Assembly: GCF_020520425.1 (NCBI RefSeq)
Contig: NC_079487.1
Span: forward strand, 131,276,385-131,340,384
Reading direction: 5' to 3'
Source of the DNA: Spinacia oleracea
Taxonomy: Eukaryota > Streptophyta > Magnoliopsida > Caryophyllales > Amaranthaceae
DNA: 64,000 nucleotides
Part shown: positions 37,713 to 51,400 of the stretch, in pieces
How positions within the stretch are numbered: the stretch's first letter is position 1
Layout of the letters: the number at the start of each line of letters is the position of its first letter
Program-made: the position numbers and the translations under genes
The notes under the pieces: model-generated
Database searches by the model: none
The model's input: the letters and a program-made list of their open reading frames with translations, nothing else
What the model was told of the DNA's origin: nothing

Positions 37713-40700
37713 ATGGGGGTTTCCTTCAAAATTTCTAAGAGAGGAACCAAGTTTAAGCCGCCGAAGCCTGTGATCTCGGAGTCAACTCTCGACATTGAAG
37801 ATGGTCAACACTCGCTCGAGGCTACTAGAATTCCCTCCAAAGTCGATTCTGCTGTAAGCCCCTTTTTAGTCATTTACAATTTCCCCAATTCCCATTATTC
37901 ATCATTAGCAGCAAATTTTGCTCTTTTTTGTTTCAATATACTTCTTTGATTTTCGTGGGGTTTAGGTTGGTTTTATATGAGAATTCAATTAATTGGGGGT
38001 TAGTTGATTCCTAATACTGGGTTTAACTCCCTTCTGTTTTCATATTTTTTGGGTTTTTTTGGTAAAGATCGCACCTTTATTTGTATAATTGTCGGTTAAT
38101 ACGTGAATATCAATCAGTGGATTTATTTCCGTCATACTTTTATTTTTTCGGATGCATTATGCTACGCTACATGTTCTCGTTAATTCGTTATGCTCTCGAG
38201 TGTAGGATCTAATTTGCGGGGTTGGAGGTATGAGAGTAAAGGTTTGAAATTTATTGCACATTGGGTAGCAACTAGGAGCAGCGAGCTTTGAATTTGTGGC
38301 TTGATTTTAGGGTATGCAATTCAAATCTATCTGAGATTAATTTTGTGGGATCTGCTGATATTAGTTCAATTATCACATTGTTCTCTTTCAAATTGATTTA
38401 TTCCCCTGGTAAGGTTTTTTAGGTAGAATTAAAGCAGCCAGTTGCTGTAATTGATCTATAATGGTAATGGTTTCACCACTCATAACATCTCTTGCATTAG
38501 TTGGGAGGATCTCATTGAGTTAATGCGCCGAAAGTATTACGTATAAGTAATGGTATCAGTGGCTTATATATGTTTTCTCATTCTCTGTACATATGTTTAT
38601 GCCTATTGATTGAATCATACAATAAAGTATACTTTGATATCTTGAATGAAGCAGGGGAAAGATGAAGATGCAGTTGGACTTTCGGGTTCATCCATGTCAT
38701 CTGGAAGACATCACGTTTCTGCTGGTAGGACCTTAGGAGGCAAATTATGTAATTTCATTATAGTAGTGCTAATGGTAGTCTCTATCCAAGTTTATGAGGT
38801 TCGTTTCTTTTATTGTTTCAGAAGATGAAGTTTCCTTCATTTTGAATCTCTACCCTGATGGATATTCAATTGGAAAGCCCACAGAGGTTTGTTTATTTTT
38901 TTAAAATGCTTTCTGCTTATTATATTTGATCATCAATATTTCTCCCGTTCAATGTGTAGTAGTCAAGCACATACTGATTATGCTAATATGTTTTTAGAAT
39001 GATAGTGGGATTCATGCTGCCTTTCAAGAAGGTTCAAAGATGTTACATCCTTATGATCGGACCTCGGAGGGTCTCTTCACTGTATGTCGGCTCTCCTTTT
39101 CAATTCTCTTATAAACATTTCTCAGTAAAAAAAAAACCCTTAGAAAGATAAAAAAATATCTAATTATTTAGTGCATCTTCTTTTCCTAGAGTAGTGGTTC
39201 TTTTAGTTGTACATTTTAACATTTTACATCTCATGAATGGTGTACTACAACACTATTTTTTCAGTTCTTGACTAGAATGGTTTCTGGAGGACTTGAATAT
39301 AAGCTACGTAATTCATATTATGAGAACTGACATTTTTATATTTCTATCTTACGTGGAGGCCATCGAGTCTGGTCGGTTGCCTGGCAGTATTCTGGATGAA
39401 ATACCGTGCAAGTATAATGAAGGTGCACTCACATGTGAGGTGAGTAACCTTTTTTTTTAGTGCTATGTTAAACTTACTTTGTACCATCAAAAAGATATTG
39501 AGATGTGCATGAACATAATGCTGCTATTACAAAGGAATGGAAATGAGATGTACATGTCTGGGTGATTCTGCTGTCACCTTTCCATTGGTGTCCATGTCCA
39601 CCTTGATGTTGCTTTATTCAGTCGGCAATTGATGGTTTCTGATGTTATTTTGTACATCCTATTGTTTAACTCTCCTTTTCAGTTATGACCTTACCCTATG
39701 CCCTTAATTTTCTCACTAGAAAATGTATGACGCAAGTGAATAAAAAGACGGAACCTGATGGGCTGACAAATCACCACCCTTTTTCTGTACATGATAGAAT
39801 TACACACAGTTCAGTCCTTGATTTTGCAAAATGTATTTTTTCTGTTTTAAGGAGATAAAAGGGAGAATATCCTCTCTTTCAATCTTCTTTATATATCAAA
39901 GCATGTGTACTTTTTTTTTTGCTGACCTCTTGGAACTAGTGATAGGAAATTACAAAGTCAAACATGGTCTATGCATGGGCGATTAAGCTTCTTTACTAGT
40001 TCTGCTTTGTTTTCTTGAGGACTGTCTGTATCTTCCTATTAAAAGGCATATCCTTCCAGAATACTCCATGCAGTGGCAGTTTGTTGTGTCATCGTGCTAG
40101 AGGAAATCCATACGGGAAAATGCTAAACTCTAATAGCCATAGAACCCTTTGAAAAACTACGTTAGTTGTTCTACCTTTGAGCTAAATTCAAAACGTTGCT
40201 TTTTACCAACAAAGAAATGAAAATATTTACAAAAGGTAATGTCTCGTAAAATAAAACTATTTAAATACTAGGCTTTATTCACGTGCGATGCACGAGTTAC
40301 ATACTCTTTTCTGTTGTTGTACAAGTATAAACTTTAAAACATACTCCGTATATATTGTGTATGACCCTTGAGAATAAAATTTATACTTCCATAAGGGCAC
40401 CAGGCAAGATAGTGATGATTTGGATAAAATCTTAGATTCACCACCTAAGAATTATTTTTCGAGTGGCGAATTTATCATGAAACATTTCATGGATTTGACT
40501 GTATTAATCTTACAGTGAACACTGTGATTAAGTACTGATTACAATTATCTGCAGGTTCGCGATTACCGAAAATGCATCTCTGATTCCAAATCCAATATTC
40601 CATCAAGTAATGGTATTGCAACTATTACCAAGGTGCGTCTAAAGATGTCCTTGGAGAATGTTGTGAAGGATATTCCATTAATGGCTGATGATTCCTGGAC

Positions 40701-43700
40701 TTATGGGGATTTGATGGTAAGATATTTGTCATAAGGATTTTCTCTGAAAATTGTGTTTGTGTCCCTTGTGAGTTTGACCTGTTTGTCACTGGATATAGGA
40801 AGTAGAGTCACAAATACTAAAAGCACTGCAACCAAAGTTGTGTCTTGATCCAAAGCCTAAGTTGGACCGGCTTTGCAAGAATCCAGTTTCTTTTAAGGTA
40901 GATGTTCTAAAATGAATTCAGTTTGAGCTTTTAAGTATTTCAGTGCACATCTGGAACTGAGAAATCTGGTGGGCTGACTTCCTTTATCTTTATTTCAGCT
41001 TGACTTGGGTATGAGGGGATTGCGAAAGAGGAGATTGAGACAAATTCCAGAAGTTACTGTTACATCAAATAATCGGCCACACGGGAAGAAAATCTGCATA
41101 GATCAGGCACCTGAAAGTTCAAGCTACAGGATTGGAGAGCTGGGGCCAACATCAGGTGATGTGATGCTACATGTCCAAGATAATATAGCTACTCAAGGTA
41201 TTAGTCCTAATTAGTTGTTAGGTTCTGTAATTTTCTGCAAAATGCTTCAAGTATTTTTCTAGTGCTGTATTATACTTCTGAGCTTTTAAATTATCAAGCA
41301 GGGATTGGGAACCAGAGACATATGCACGATCCTATTTTGAACGCGACCGGAGCCTCACCTGCTGGTCAGGATATGCCAATTTCATATGCTGATAATATGA
41401 ACTCGACTGTTCTTGGGAAAATGGAAGGTCAAGAAGTGCAGTTGTCACCGTATTCCAATCTTGCTAAGAGGGCAAGGCTTGGATCTGGAGGTTCTGATGG
41501 TGTTCAGCACCAGCAAATTGGCTCTTTTATGGATGGCCTTCAAGTATCAGATGTGCAATGGAGGAATCAATTTATGCAACAGCAACCAAATGCAAGAGGG
41601 TTCCAGTATGCTAATCCTGGCTTGCAAAGGTATCCACAGCTAGCTGGTGAGGGGATCGCCAGTCACAATGGTGTGAAACTGGAGAAGGCAGACCCCAGTT
41701 TTGTCAAGACTGATATGCAGATGATGGAAGTTGAAGGTAGTCACATGGACCCTAGACTCCAACAAAGGTTTCAGCAACATCCGCTCATGAGACAAGGCAT
41801 TCAACAGGCAAGCTGGAGTAATCTCAGCCAACCAGTTGAGAAAGATTTTAAAAAGGAAGATCAATTTCAAAAGAGAAAATCAATTCAGAGTCCGCGCCTT
41901 TCTGCCGGTGCTGCAGCTCAGTCACCATTAACAGCGAAACCTTCTGAGGTGTCTTGTGGTTCAATGGGGACACCTTATGCAGTTTCTTCAGCTGCTGCCT
42001 TTGGACAATTTCCAAGAGAAAAATCAGTTGTCACATCAAATCCAGCAGGTGTTCGCAGTGCATCAATAACATCAAGTGCCAATGATTCCATGCAACCTCA
42101 ACATCAGGCACAACTTGCAGCAAAGAGAAGATCAAATTCCCTTCCCAAGACCCCGTTAATAAGTGGAGTTGGTTCTCCTGTCAGTGTCAATAATATGGGT
42201 GGTCCAATGAATGCATCTAGCCCATCTGTTAGTACCCAGCAACCAGCTGACCCATACACACTTGAGAGGTTTGCGAAGATTGAAATGGTAGCTATGAGGT
42301 ATGAGTACTACACTAGTTGTTCATTTAGGTTTTGAACTAAAGGTTTTTTTAGTGGATTTGCCTGCTTTGTAGGATTTAGAATCTTCCTGACATGAAGTCA
42401 TGACTTAATAGGTTTTTTTTTGTAGGTAGTACTTAGGGATAGTTGTGGTTAGCATTTGATTGATTCCTCAGTGTCCTTTTAGCTCAAATTTCAGTGGTCT
42501 TGTTAAAGGCTGTGAAATGCTGTAAAAAGTTATAAGACATTTACTGAGATACTGCTGAAATCCTTGTCATGCAATTTTTACTTTCATAAGTTAACTTTAG
42601 GTTATCTTCTTTATTCTGTATACTTTACGTGGATCAATTGCCTTTCCAGAATTTGCTTCTTGCCTGTTGTTTCTAAATGTCTGAAGAGGCATTTAACCCC
42701 ATCTTTCCTCATATTTTCACTTATTCCCTGTTTTCCGCTTTTGTTTATGTGCAAATTGGATGTTGTGGATTGTTGTTGAAAATTTAAGTGTATGAGACTA
42801 CGAGATGAAGTGTGACAAAAGAGAGAATTGAAATACTTACGATTTTACGAATCTAAGCGAAGTATAGTTTGATAATTTTAGTTTTATACAAACCGAAAAA
42901 TACCCCTCCTTCCAACGACGATAATCATAAAACTGTAATTATCTGCATCTGTAAACCTGTTAGTGGTATTTAAGAGAAGTTCCCTGCACAGTGTATACTT
43001 TTGGGGAAGCTCAGCTCATTGAATTCTTTGGCCTGTTCTGCATTAGTTCGTGTTCTGGTTTTCTCATCTTATTCTCAGCTTACGTAGAGCTTGCTTTTAT
43101 TGCAGGCATCAATTGAACCGTAAAAAGAATAATAAGGTTGATGAATACCCTATGAGACAACGGTCATTTTCTTCTACACAGGAACTTCATAAAACTCTTT
43201 CTAAAGCTTCTAATGAGGAGTATGTGAAAGATGAAACATCTACCAGCTTGTCAAATTCGGTGGTTGGTGGGAGCGTGAATGTGTGCAAGATAAGGATCTT
43301 GACTGTGCAGCCACAAGGTTTGGTTGTTTATACAGACTCACTTACGTGTACCTGTTTTTCTTCTGTATTACGTGGACTTATAATTCTCATTCTTGCAGCG
43401 AATATGCTTCCAGTTCCAGTAAGAACAAGATTGATCATGTCCGAGAAGCCAAACGATGGTACTGTAATGATGCATTATGGAGAATTAGAAGTCGCAGATT
43501 GTCTCAATGCAGAAGATCACTTGCCTTCACTACCCAATACTGTGAGTATCTTATGCTTGCATTGTTTTCTTTTATCGAGTTTTATTGTTGTACCTGCTGG
43601 CGAAATATTGTCTCTGGGGTTTATATATATATCTGGTTCAGGAGGTTACCACTAAAATTTTCAACTCTGAAACGTTTCTTAAGCTCGTTAGCTCAGTGAT

Positions 43701-45537
43701 ATACTTTGTTTGTGAACTTAAAACTTCCTGTAAACTAACTATGGTTCACAAATTTTATGACAGCATTTGGCGGACTTGCTTGCAATGCAGTTTTGTACTT
43801 TGGTATGTGACTTGTCAAATTTGATTTTTAACAATGCATATTCTACTTTATTTGTTTTCTGTTGTTACTTGATATGAACCGTTGATGCAGATGAATCGTG
43901 AGGGCTACTTCACAGATGATCAAGTCCAACCTAGACCACCCCGTAATACTATTCCTTCAAATAGTCAACCTAACACACCTGCAGTCAGTTCTAATAATTC
44001 AGCGGCTGATATGCAGCAGCAGCAATATCCAGAATCAGGGTCTGGACAGAAAACATCAGTGGAAACCAAGCCAAACATTTCCAACTCCGCTCTGAATTCA
44101 ACCTCGAATGTCATGTCAAGCTCTGGAATGCTCCCTCCTGGAAATTCACAAGCCTCACAGATGTCTCAGGCACATTTGTCTGGAGCCACAATGCCATCTA
44201 GAATGCAACAAATGGACCCGCAACAACCACTTCAGCAACTACAACAGCCCCAACAGTCGCAGCAATTGCCACTTCAAAATCAACCATCTTTGATGCCACA
44301 ACAGCCACAGTTCCAGCGCTCTCCCCTCGTGTTACCAACCAATTCAATGCCGCAAATGAACACATTTGGGCAGGGTGCAAGCTTGCCATTGGGTAATCAC
44401 ATTGGTAATAAGCCTTCTCCTCTACAACTTTTGCAGCAACAACAACAGCAGTCACAGGCCCAGGCCCAAGCTCAAGCCCAAGCCCAGGCCCAATTGCAGC
44501 GCAGGATGATGATGGGGCTTGGGCCTGCTATGGGTATGGGGAACATTGGCAACATGGGTCTTGGGGGATTGGCTAATGTGATGGGGATTGGTGGAACAAG
44601 AGGAATGAGCGGAGCTGGAACCGCACCAATGGGTCCTATTGCAGGGATCGGGGGCAACATGGGGCAGAACCCAATTAACATGAACCAGGCAAATGCGATA
44701 AGCCAGCACCTTCGTTCTGGAAGTATTACCACTCAGCAAGCTCAAGCAGCGTTTGTTGCTCAGCGTTTAAAGCTGTTGCAACAACAAAGAGGTATGGTGG
44801 GAGGAACTCAATCTGGTATAGCTGGTATGTCAGGTGGTGTCCGACAGATGCAGCCAGGCTCTTCTGGACTCTCAATGCTGAGCCAATCTCTGAATAGAGG
44901 AAACATCAGCCCGATGCAACGGACTGCAATGGGCCAGATGGGCACGGCCAAATTAATGCCAGGTATGAATATTCCGATGAACCAGCAGCAGCAGTTGCAT
45001 ATCCAACAATTGCAGCAACAACAGCAGCAACAGCAACAAGGCCAACAACAACATCAGCAGCAGCAGCAGCAACAACAACAACAGCAGCAACAGCAACAAC
45101 AGCAACAACAGCAGCAACACCAACAACAGCAACAGCAACAACAGCAGCAGCAACACCACCAACAACAGCAACAACAGCAACAACAACAACAACAATTGCC
45201 GCAGCAGCAGCACATGCCCCAACAAGAAGCCAGCTCCCCTCTGCAAGCTGTGGTTCCACCCCAGCAGGTGGGTTCACCTTCAACACTTGGAATGCCGCAG
45301 CCAATGAATCAACAGGTTACACAACAGCAGGCCAGCCCACAACAAATGGGGCAACGGACTCCAATGAGCCCACCGTTGAGTTCGGGGCACATGCATCCAA
45401 TGGGTAATGCTAATCAAGAGGCATGCCCTGCGAGCCCGGCATTAAGCTCTCAAACCCTAGGCTCTGTTGGGAGCATAACAAATTCTCCTTTGGACTTGCA
45501 AGGAGTGAACAAGAGCAACTCTGTCACTAATACATAG
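37713..45537 (+). CDS. PHL: PHL, phytochrome-dependent late-flowering, SPT20-like glutamine-rich protein
   Basis: Nuclear regulator that promotes flowering; in Arabidopsis PHL binds phytochrome B and CONSTANS. It carries an Spt20-like domain, known from SAGA co-activator subunits. I place 13 exons: 37713-37853, 38655-38724, 38822-38886, 38998-39081, 39359-39439, 40555-40716, 40799-40897, 40999-41197, 41302-42298, 43106-43317, 43399-43541, 43764-43802 and 43891-45537. All phases agree and give 1,312 residues (Arabidopsis about 1,325). The start MGVSFKISKRGTKF, the Spt20-like block (LNLYPDGYSIGKP, MSLENVVKDIPL, SWTYGDLMEVES) and the end GSVGSITNSPLDLQG match the family. Residues from about 765 on are Gln/Met/Gly-rich. 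A very long polyQ tract, encoded by mixed CAA/CAG at about 44990-45200, interrupted by His, covers about residues 1130-1200. It is a candidate prion-like, condensate-forming region. Confidence 0.95.
40268..40310 (-). mobile_element. Helitron 3' terminus in PHL intron 5
   Basis: On the minus strand a perfect hairpin CGTGC-ATC-GCACG is followed by TGAATAAAGCCTAG and then T, the canonical Helitron 3' end. The body should extend rightward (plus coordinates), but I find no matching TC-type 5' terminus before the next exon. I call a 3' end or truncated copy only. Confidence 0.5.
44990..45200 (+). repeat. CAA/CAG glutamine-codon tract in PHL
   Basis: About 200 bp of mixed CAG and CAA codons, interrupted by CAC/CAT (His). 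Codon mixing should reduce slippage compared with a pure CAG run. An upstream GCCCAG/GCTCAA repeat (44455-44490) encodes alternating Ala-Gln. The long leucine- and alanine-rich frames on the opposite strand are artefacts of this repeat. Confidence 0.9.
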
Positions 45538-47586
45538 TTGATACTTAATGTGCTTCATTTTTTCAATGATTCTCACTTGCTGTGTATGACCGATGCTGAG
45601 AGATCTCAGAGTTATGTTTTAAATTTTATTTTTTTTGACATATGCATCTGAGAGTTCTGGTAGTTTGAGTTAACCTAGGATTCAACAATAACCTGTAGTG
45701 CAGAGTCTGTATAAATCATTTTTCAGTTTTTTTTTTTTTGGTTCAATGTAAATATTCAGGGAGCAGTTCATTTGGTATCACTTGGTCGGTTGTCAATATA
45801 AAAAATAATGTTAGAAATATAGCAAAGATTTTGTTTAATTTATTTTGACTTATTGGCCTTTGTAATACCCCAAATAGATTTATTTTTTTTAATTATCGCA
45901 ATCCTTGAATATAGTTGCTCAAGAGTTAAGACATAACAGTTTGATAAGTAAATGTTGTAAGAAATAGGATTAATCCTTTACTATATAAGGCAACTTTTGA
46001 GAAGTTTGGTCTAGACATTAAAAAAAAACATAACAAAACTAAAGCATGTATAGCATGCATTAGTATATTATACATGACTTACAACATTCGATTACTTACA
46101 TTACTTCCTCACAAAATCCTGGGTAAAACAAGCAGAGGGTGTCAATTTATGTAATGTAAACAGAAAAAAGAGGGAGGACATCACCACATAATTACAAGAA
46201 TAAATTCTTTGACATTACTAAATGTGTCGAGAGGACAACTGAATTTCCAATTTATGAATATTACAGTGAGCAAAACATCTTCACAAATTCTTGTTTACAA
46301 GGGTTGTACAATAAATATTGTACACCAGAGTAAAAGTTAACTCAAAATGTTTAAAAGTTAAGCTTATATATGTAAAAGTTATCCATTTTTTAGTGATAAG
46401 TTTTTTCATTTTAATAAAACTTATTTCTTCAAAATCATTAATAATGTATAAAATTAATCATTTAACTATTTAAAATGTTTATCTATCAACGTGTTTTCTT
46501 ATGAATATAAAAGTTAATCCAAACTATGTTAAAGTTACAAAAAAATGGGTAAAAGTTATTTTGGTGTACAATAAATTTATTGTGCACCTAGTGCGCGCAA
46601 GACCTTTTGCAACATCTTCTTCTGTACTTAGTTTGACAACAAAAAGTTGCAAAATCTGCAGCAACTCGAGGGATTTACAATAGATCAGCTCAGCTATCAG
46701 CACCATCACAAAAATCAGAGTGATGAACGCGAACTAACAGTCTACTGATCAAATGTATGAAGCATACGACTATGTAGTCTGTCGATTGCCAGGTTCTGAA
46801 TAGTTGCGCAAAACCATCCTTTCCGTAATCTTAAAAATCCAGAAGCTAGAAAAACTTGCCTGGCAAAATACCATGTTGCAATACTGTCAGGGACTCAATA
46901 CACCAACAGAATAAGCTGAACTTGAACTTTGGTTAGATATTAACAGATTACTGCAGCTAAGTTTCTCATCAAAAAAAAGCAAGCAAAGTAACCAACTGCA
47001 GAATTTACCTATTTCTCAACTCCAGCATCACCTCACTAACTACTAAGGCACTAATCAGCCAATCATATTGCTGTATTCATATGCTGTCAGACTTATCACT
47101 TGCTTGCTCACCAAAGCGGGCAACCATAACATTCTCCCAGCAGCTTCTACACACAGATTCTCGATAATGGTAGCTACTCTGTATAACGGAAAAATCAATC
47201 CCTAAACCAATCTCTCTGTGTCTTCTCAGTCACAATAACATTAATAACAAAAGCTCATTTGAAACATGCAACCAAGAATGCGAATCTTCTCAACCAAAAC
47301 CATTAACAGTGAATGCTACTCTGTACTCAATAAAATGTGATACCGCCTCCATTAGTTCACACAATGGAACAAACCAAACAGTTTAGACAGACAGACAGAC
47401 AAGGAGTTCTCGTGAAGAGGGTCTCCTAATGTTCACTTTTACTGGTTTGACGGGAGTTGTAAAATTGAGAGAAGCAACGCTCTGGAATCTTCGGTTTAGT
47501 TGGTTTTTTACGCTCTGGAATCAGGATGCGGACAAGGACTGACTTAGTGTTGCAACAATCCTTAACAAAATGCAGTTGAGAAGAAG
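45538..47586. other. PHL 3' flank and duplicated intergenic block
   Basis: After the PHL 3' UTR, sequence from about 45680 resembles the region from about 57343 (shared ATTCAACAATAACCTGT, AATTATCGCAATCCTTGAAT and AACATTCGATTACTTACA). The similarity runs to about 46110 and resumes at about 47540. The roughly 1.4 kb between has no counterpart there. It contains an inverted-repeat MITE (46304-46586) and otherwise nothing I recognise. Confidence 0.7.
46304..46586. mobile_element. Inverted-repeat MITE
   Basis: About 283 bp. The left end TTGTACAATAAATATTGTAC and the complement of the right end (GTGCACAATAAATTTATTGT) are near matches, each continuing CACCA. The interior is AT-rich with repeated AAAAGTTA words. 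There is no ORF. The superfamily is not clear. Confidence 0.55.
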
Positions 47587-48251
47587 TTAGAGTAGAGACC
47601 GGTGTGTTTCATTGTCAGTTCTGACACGGTTCCTTGTGATATCCTTTATGGTTGAGCAGCCAGCGAGAGCTAGAGTGAGCTCCAGTTCATCCTTTAACAT
47701 TCCGATGACTTTTTTTACGCCGTTTTCTCCCTTGGCCGCCAGTCCATACATTACAGGTCTCCCAATCTGGAAATATCAGTAAGAAAAGCAAGTAAACACC
47801 CTGTAACCATGTCAAACTCTGAAACTTCCAACCTACAATTAATAGTACAATTAAGCTAATGAAAGAATGCATTGTGTGAATAACAATTAACAAACAATTC
47901 ATATTTGTCGTGTGAGGTACTGCTAAATTACTGATGACATGAATCAAAATTGTAATTAAAATTAGATAATCTTACAAGAACAACGCGTGCACCAAGTGCC
48001 AAAGCCTTGAAGATATTTGTTCCCCGCCTCACTCCTCCATCAAGGAGAACAGGAACCTTACCTCCAACAGCATCAACCACCTGCAATATCAGATTTGGGA
48101 AACAATGGAACTTAAGCAACCCGAAACACAGGGGGTTTGTATAGTACAGTTCTAAACAGCATAAAATGTCACAAGTATGTAAATCTAGGTCATCAAATTT
48201 GGAATTAGTTCGATCAGTTATGATTAGCAGCCCCTATGTAACTACCAAATG
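47587..48251 (-). pseudogene. Partial 3' copy of the HAOX gene (exons 9-10 and part of intron 8)
   Basis: Two exons with intact frames and splice sites. 48080-47976 encodes [20 protein letters not shown] and onward. 47766-47587 encodes the C-terminal 59 residues and stop. They match the last two exons of the complete gene at 58741-59240 with a few substitutions (for example Asn for Asp in RGTDIF, Val for Ala before VL, Lys for Gln in VKQVI). Similarity continues through part of intron 8 to about 48251 and then ends. The other eight exons, with the FMN-binding and most catalytic residues, are absent. It is a non-functional fragment. Next to it, 48252-48451 is unassigned spacer leading into the NUP107 copy. 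Confidence 0.9.
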
Positions 48252-48451
48252 ATTAGATCTAAGTACAAAAAAGTTCCATTGGGGACTTATATGTGAGATC
48301 TTAGGATATCAGAGGGCTATATCAAATGTCTCACTAAATGGTCCTTTACTTTTTGGTTACTGTCCCTGATAGGTTAAGGGGGTATAGGAATTAGCTTGAG
48401 CTTCTGTGTAATTCTAAGGATAGGCCCTCCCCCTCCCTGCTCCAGCAAAGG

Positions 48452-51400
48452 CCTATAACACATGTCGGTGGAGGGATTCGAACCTGTGACCTATAACACA
48501 CACAACAATTTACTATCTACATAGATAATAATTTTTCTTTTGACAGCAAATGCATTATTGTCATTAAAGAAAAAGGTATTATTTCAGTACAACTTAAAAA
48601 AATACAAATCAATACTGGTACAGCTGTTCATGGGCGCTCATAGAGCGTTCTTCCTGAAGCTCCATTGCGCATATTGAATACTCTCTCTCAAACAGCAAAA
48701 ATTCCTGGATCAAATAAAGATGACTTCAGTCAGCAGCACTAAACGTGATATACAACAGTGATTACTATAATATACGCTTAATAAGATGTAATTACATGAC
48801 GCTTTATAGGGTAAATGGTGTACCTGCAGTTGCTGTTGACTGAATAAACGAATAAATCCTGTTTCCGGACACGCAACAAGCTCAATCAACTCTTCATGCC
48901 TCTCAGGAACCTCAATCAACTCCACCAATGAAACAGACATCTGCAAAAGTAATCACAAGCGGAATTCAGCATCTATTGACGCATTTACCCTTACAACAAT
49001 GCAAATAACAGAGCATTTAAACTAGGATCTTCATCAAAAAATCCATTGTTTACAGAACACACTTACCTGCATGCAGCGTAAAATCAGTTCTGGAAGACAA
49101 CACCTGCGACAAAGACCACGCACAATGTATGCAGCTTGATCTTTCACGGAGCCGTCAGCATTAGAATACCAAGCATCCAGTCGTGAAATCTCCTTTGTCA
49201 CACCAGCTTGAAATCGAGAAATTTCACCTGCATTATATAATCTCCAATTTGTCAATAACCGTTAACCAGTATATTTTTTTATCCCTTCATTCAGATAGTA
49301 AAGCAGGGGACTAAAAAATAATACAACTAATTTGATTGGTTGATTAACGATCTTTCTTATAGTATAATTGGATTAAAGAGTGCTATTGGTGTAAGAAGCA
49401 ACAGGTACAACTGATTAGAATTGGTAAAACTTGAAGCAATTAAATCGAATCTCTAAAAGAGACAAGTGATCAACGTTCCCAGTCGCGAAAGGTCACTCAG
49501 AATTATTAGATTTCGAAACTAGAAGAAACCACTCCGAAAAAGATGCAAGTGTTTCCATTCAATCAAATGCACCAAACAATCACTAAAAAGGCATTACACA
49601 CAGCATCTTCTCTCTTTATACCCACCCAAACCAACTCAGCAAGCATGTAAATGTCGCTACACTTACAGACTTACCACAATATCCTAATTCCAATAATGCA
49701 ACACAGTAGTACAGTACAAGACATACTTTAGGAACATGATAAATTTCTCACTCACAGAGGTGTACTCAATTAATTACTAGCATCACATTATTACCAAGGG
49801 TAGATTAATGTCTGTGTACTCAGTTTTGTTGAAACTTTCATCTTGCAACCATACTGATACAGTACCACTACACAGCAAGAGATAAATTGAGGTAACTCAA
49901 ATTTAATATTTTCATGTCCATTCAACTCTAAACGATTAATAAGTAGCAAAATCTCACAGTATCATCAAAGTTATTTCGCTTCATAACTATGCTGCACAAC
50001 TCACTCAGTTCTTGTCTTTTTACTGATGGCCACTCAAAAAACTCTTCAGACATGAGATCAAGATAAAGAAACTATCATTCTGTCAAGCAGTGCATAATTA
50101 TAGAAAATTTTCCTCAACTTTCAAGCTTTCAGAAGTGATGGTGTTTACCTAAGGGTATTGCCGTAATAGTATATGTAACACATATTGTCTACAAATACAA
50201 TTCCAGGCACCCTAATCCGAATCAATATTCACAAAAGAAGACAAAGGTGAGTCTGATATGCGTGAGTTAGAAATAAAATAGAGTATAAAAAATCTACAGT
50301 TATGTTAAAACCACATACCAAACTCTTTAGACTCATTGAACAAGCGTGAGTTAGAAATAAAATAGAGTATAAAAAATCTACAGTTATGTTAAAACCACAT
50401 ACCAAACTCTTTAGACTCATTGAACAATATAATGCATAACCATAAGTTTAAGCCAAAGCACAACTGCCAAAGTGAGAGTACCATATCATACTGATGCTAT
50501 TGAAAAATTTCTACCTTTAAAGCCCGCTGCCATTACACTGGCAAGGATACCACCATCATTCAGTTCATGAGGCCCTAATCCATCGCCTTGAACTGCCAAG
50601 CAGCGAAGGATAACCTCAACACAGAAATTATTCCTAGAAGAAACCTTCACATCGACCTGGCAATATATATTGGTCAGAATTCAAGAAAATGCAAAAAATG
50701 ATGATCTGTAAAACTTCTGTTTACGATGCTTCGCAATCAAATGAGCTTTAGAAAGATGTTGTAATCATAATAAGACATGTAAGAATAACTTCTATATGGA
50801 GAAGGGACAAATCAAAAGTTAATACTAGCATTGATCTCAAATTTCCTAAATTATTGCTTATAAGACAGAAGGTTACTACAAGCACCAGATTAATATTTTT
50901 ATAAAAACAAACATAACCCCAAGTGTGGATTATTTTCAAATAATTCCTAGTTAGATCTCTATCTAGGGATTAATTTTTCTGCAGAACACAATAGTTTGAA
51001 TTAATTTGTAGCCAACTTTCCTGAATTTAAGGGTTTACCGTCAATTATCGATTTAACACAACTTCCTCCGTCACCGAAGAGTAGAGGGCACTCATCAATG
51101 TGGCACATAAGGTGGCATCCGGACACATGCATTCACCAGAAGGCAAACACAATATCGCTGTAGCGTGCAATTCAAGGACCACAGGTTCTGTTGTGTCATA
51201 AATTTGATTTTCACCTGGAACCAACCAAGGATTTTCCTTCCCTGTAAAAAAAGTACAGCATGTTCTATTAGAGCCAGTTGCAAAATGGTAATGGTAATTT
51301 ACTCTATGTCTAAAAGCAAACAAGCTTAAAAAAAGCAGCCCTTCCTATTTCATAAAATAATACTCACTCAGTAGGAGTGACAGTGAAGAGTTGAGTGCCT

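Noticed and set aside
44906-45304. Long Leu-rich and Ala/Val-rich frames antisense to PHL
   Set aside because: These are frame shadows of the CAA/CAG repeat, with no independent coding evidence.
48455-48500. B-box-like sequence GGTTCGAATCC on the minus strand
   Set aside because: It is the duplicated copy of the 23985-24021 block. No A box at the right spacing and no tRNA fold was found.
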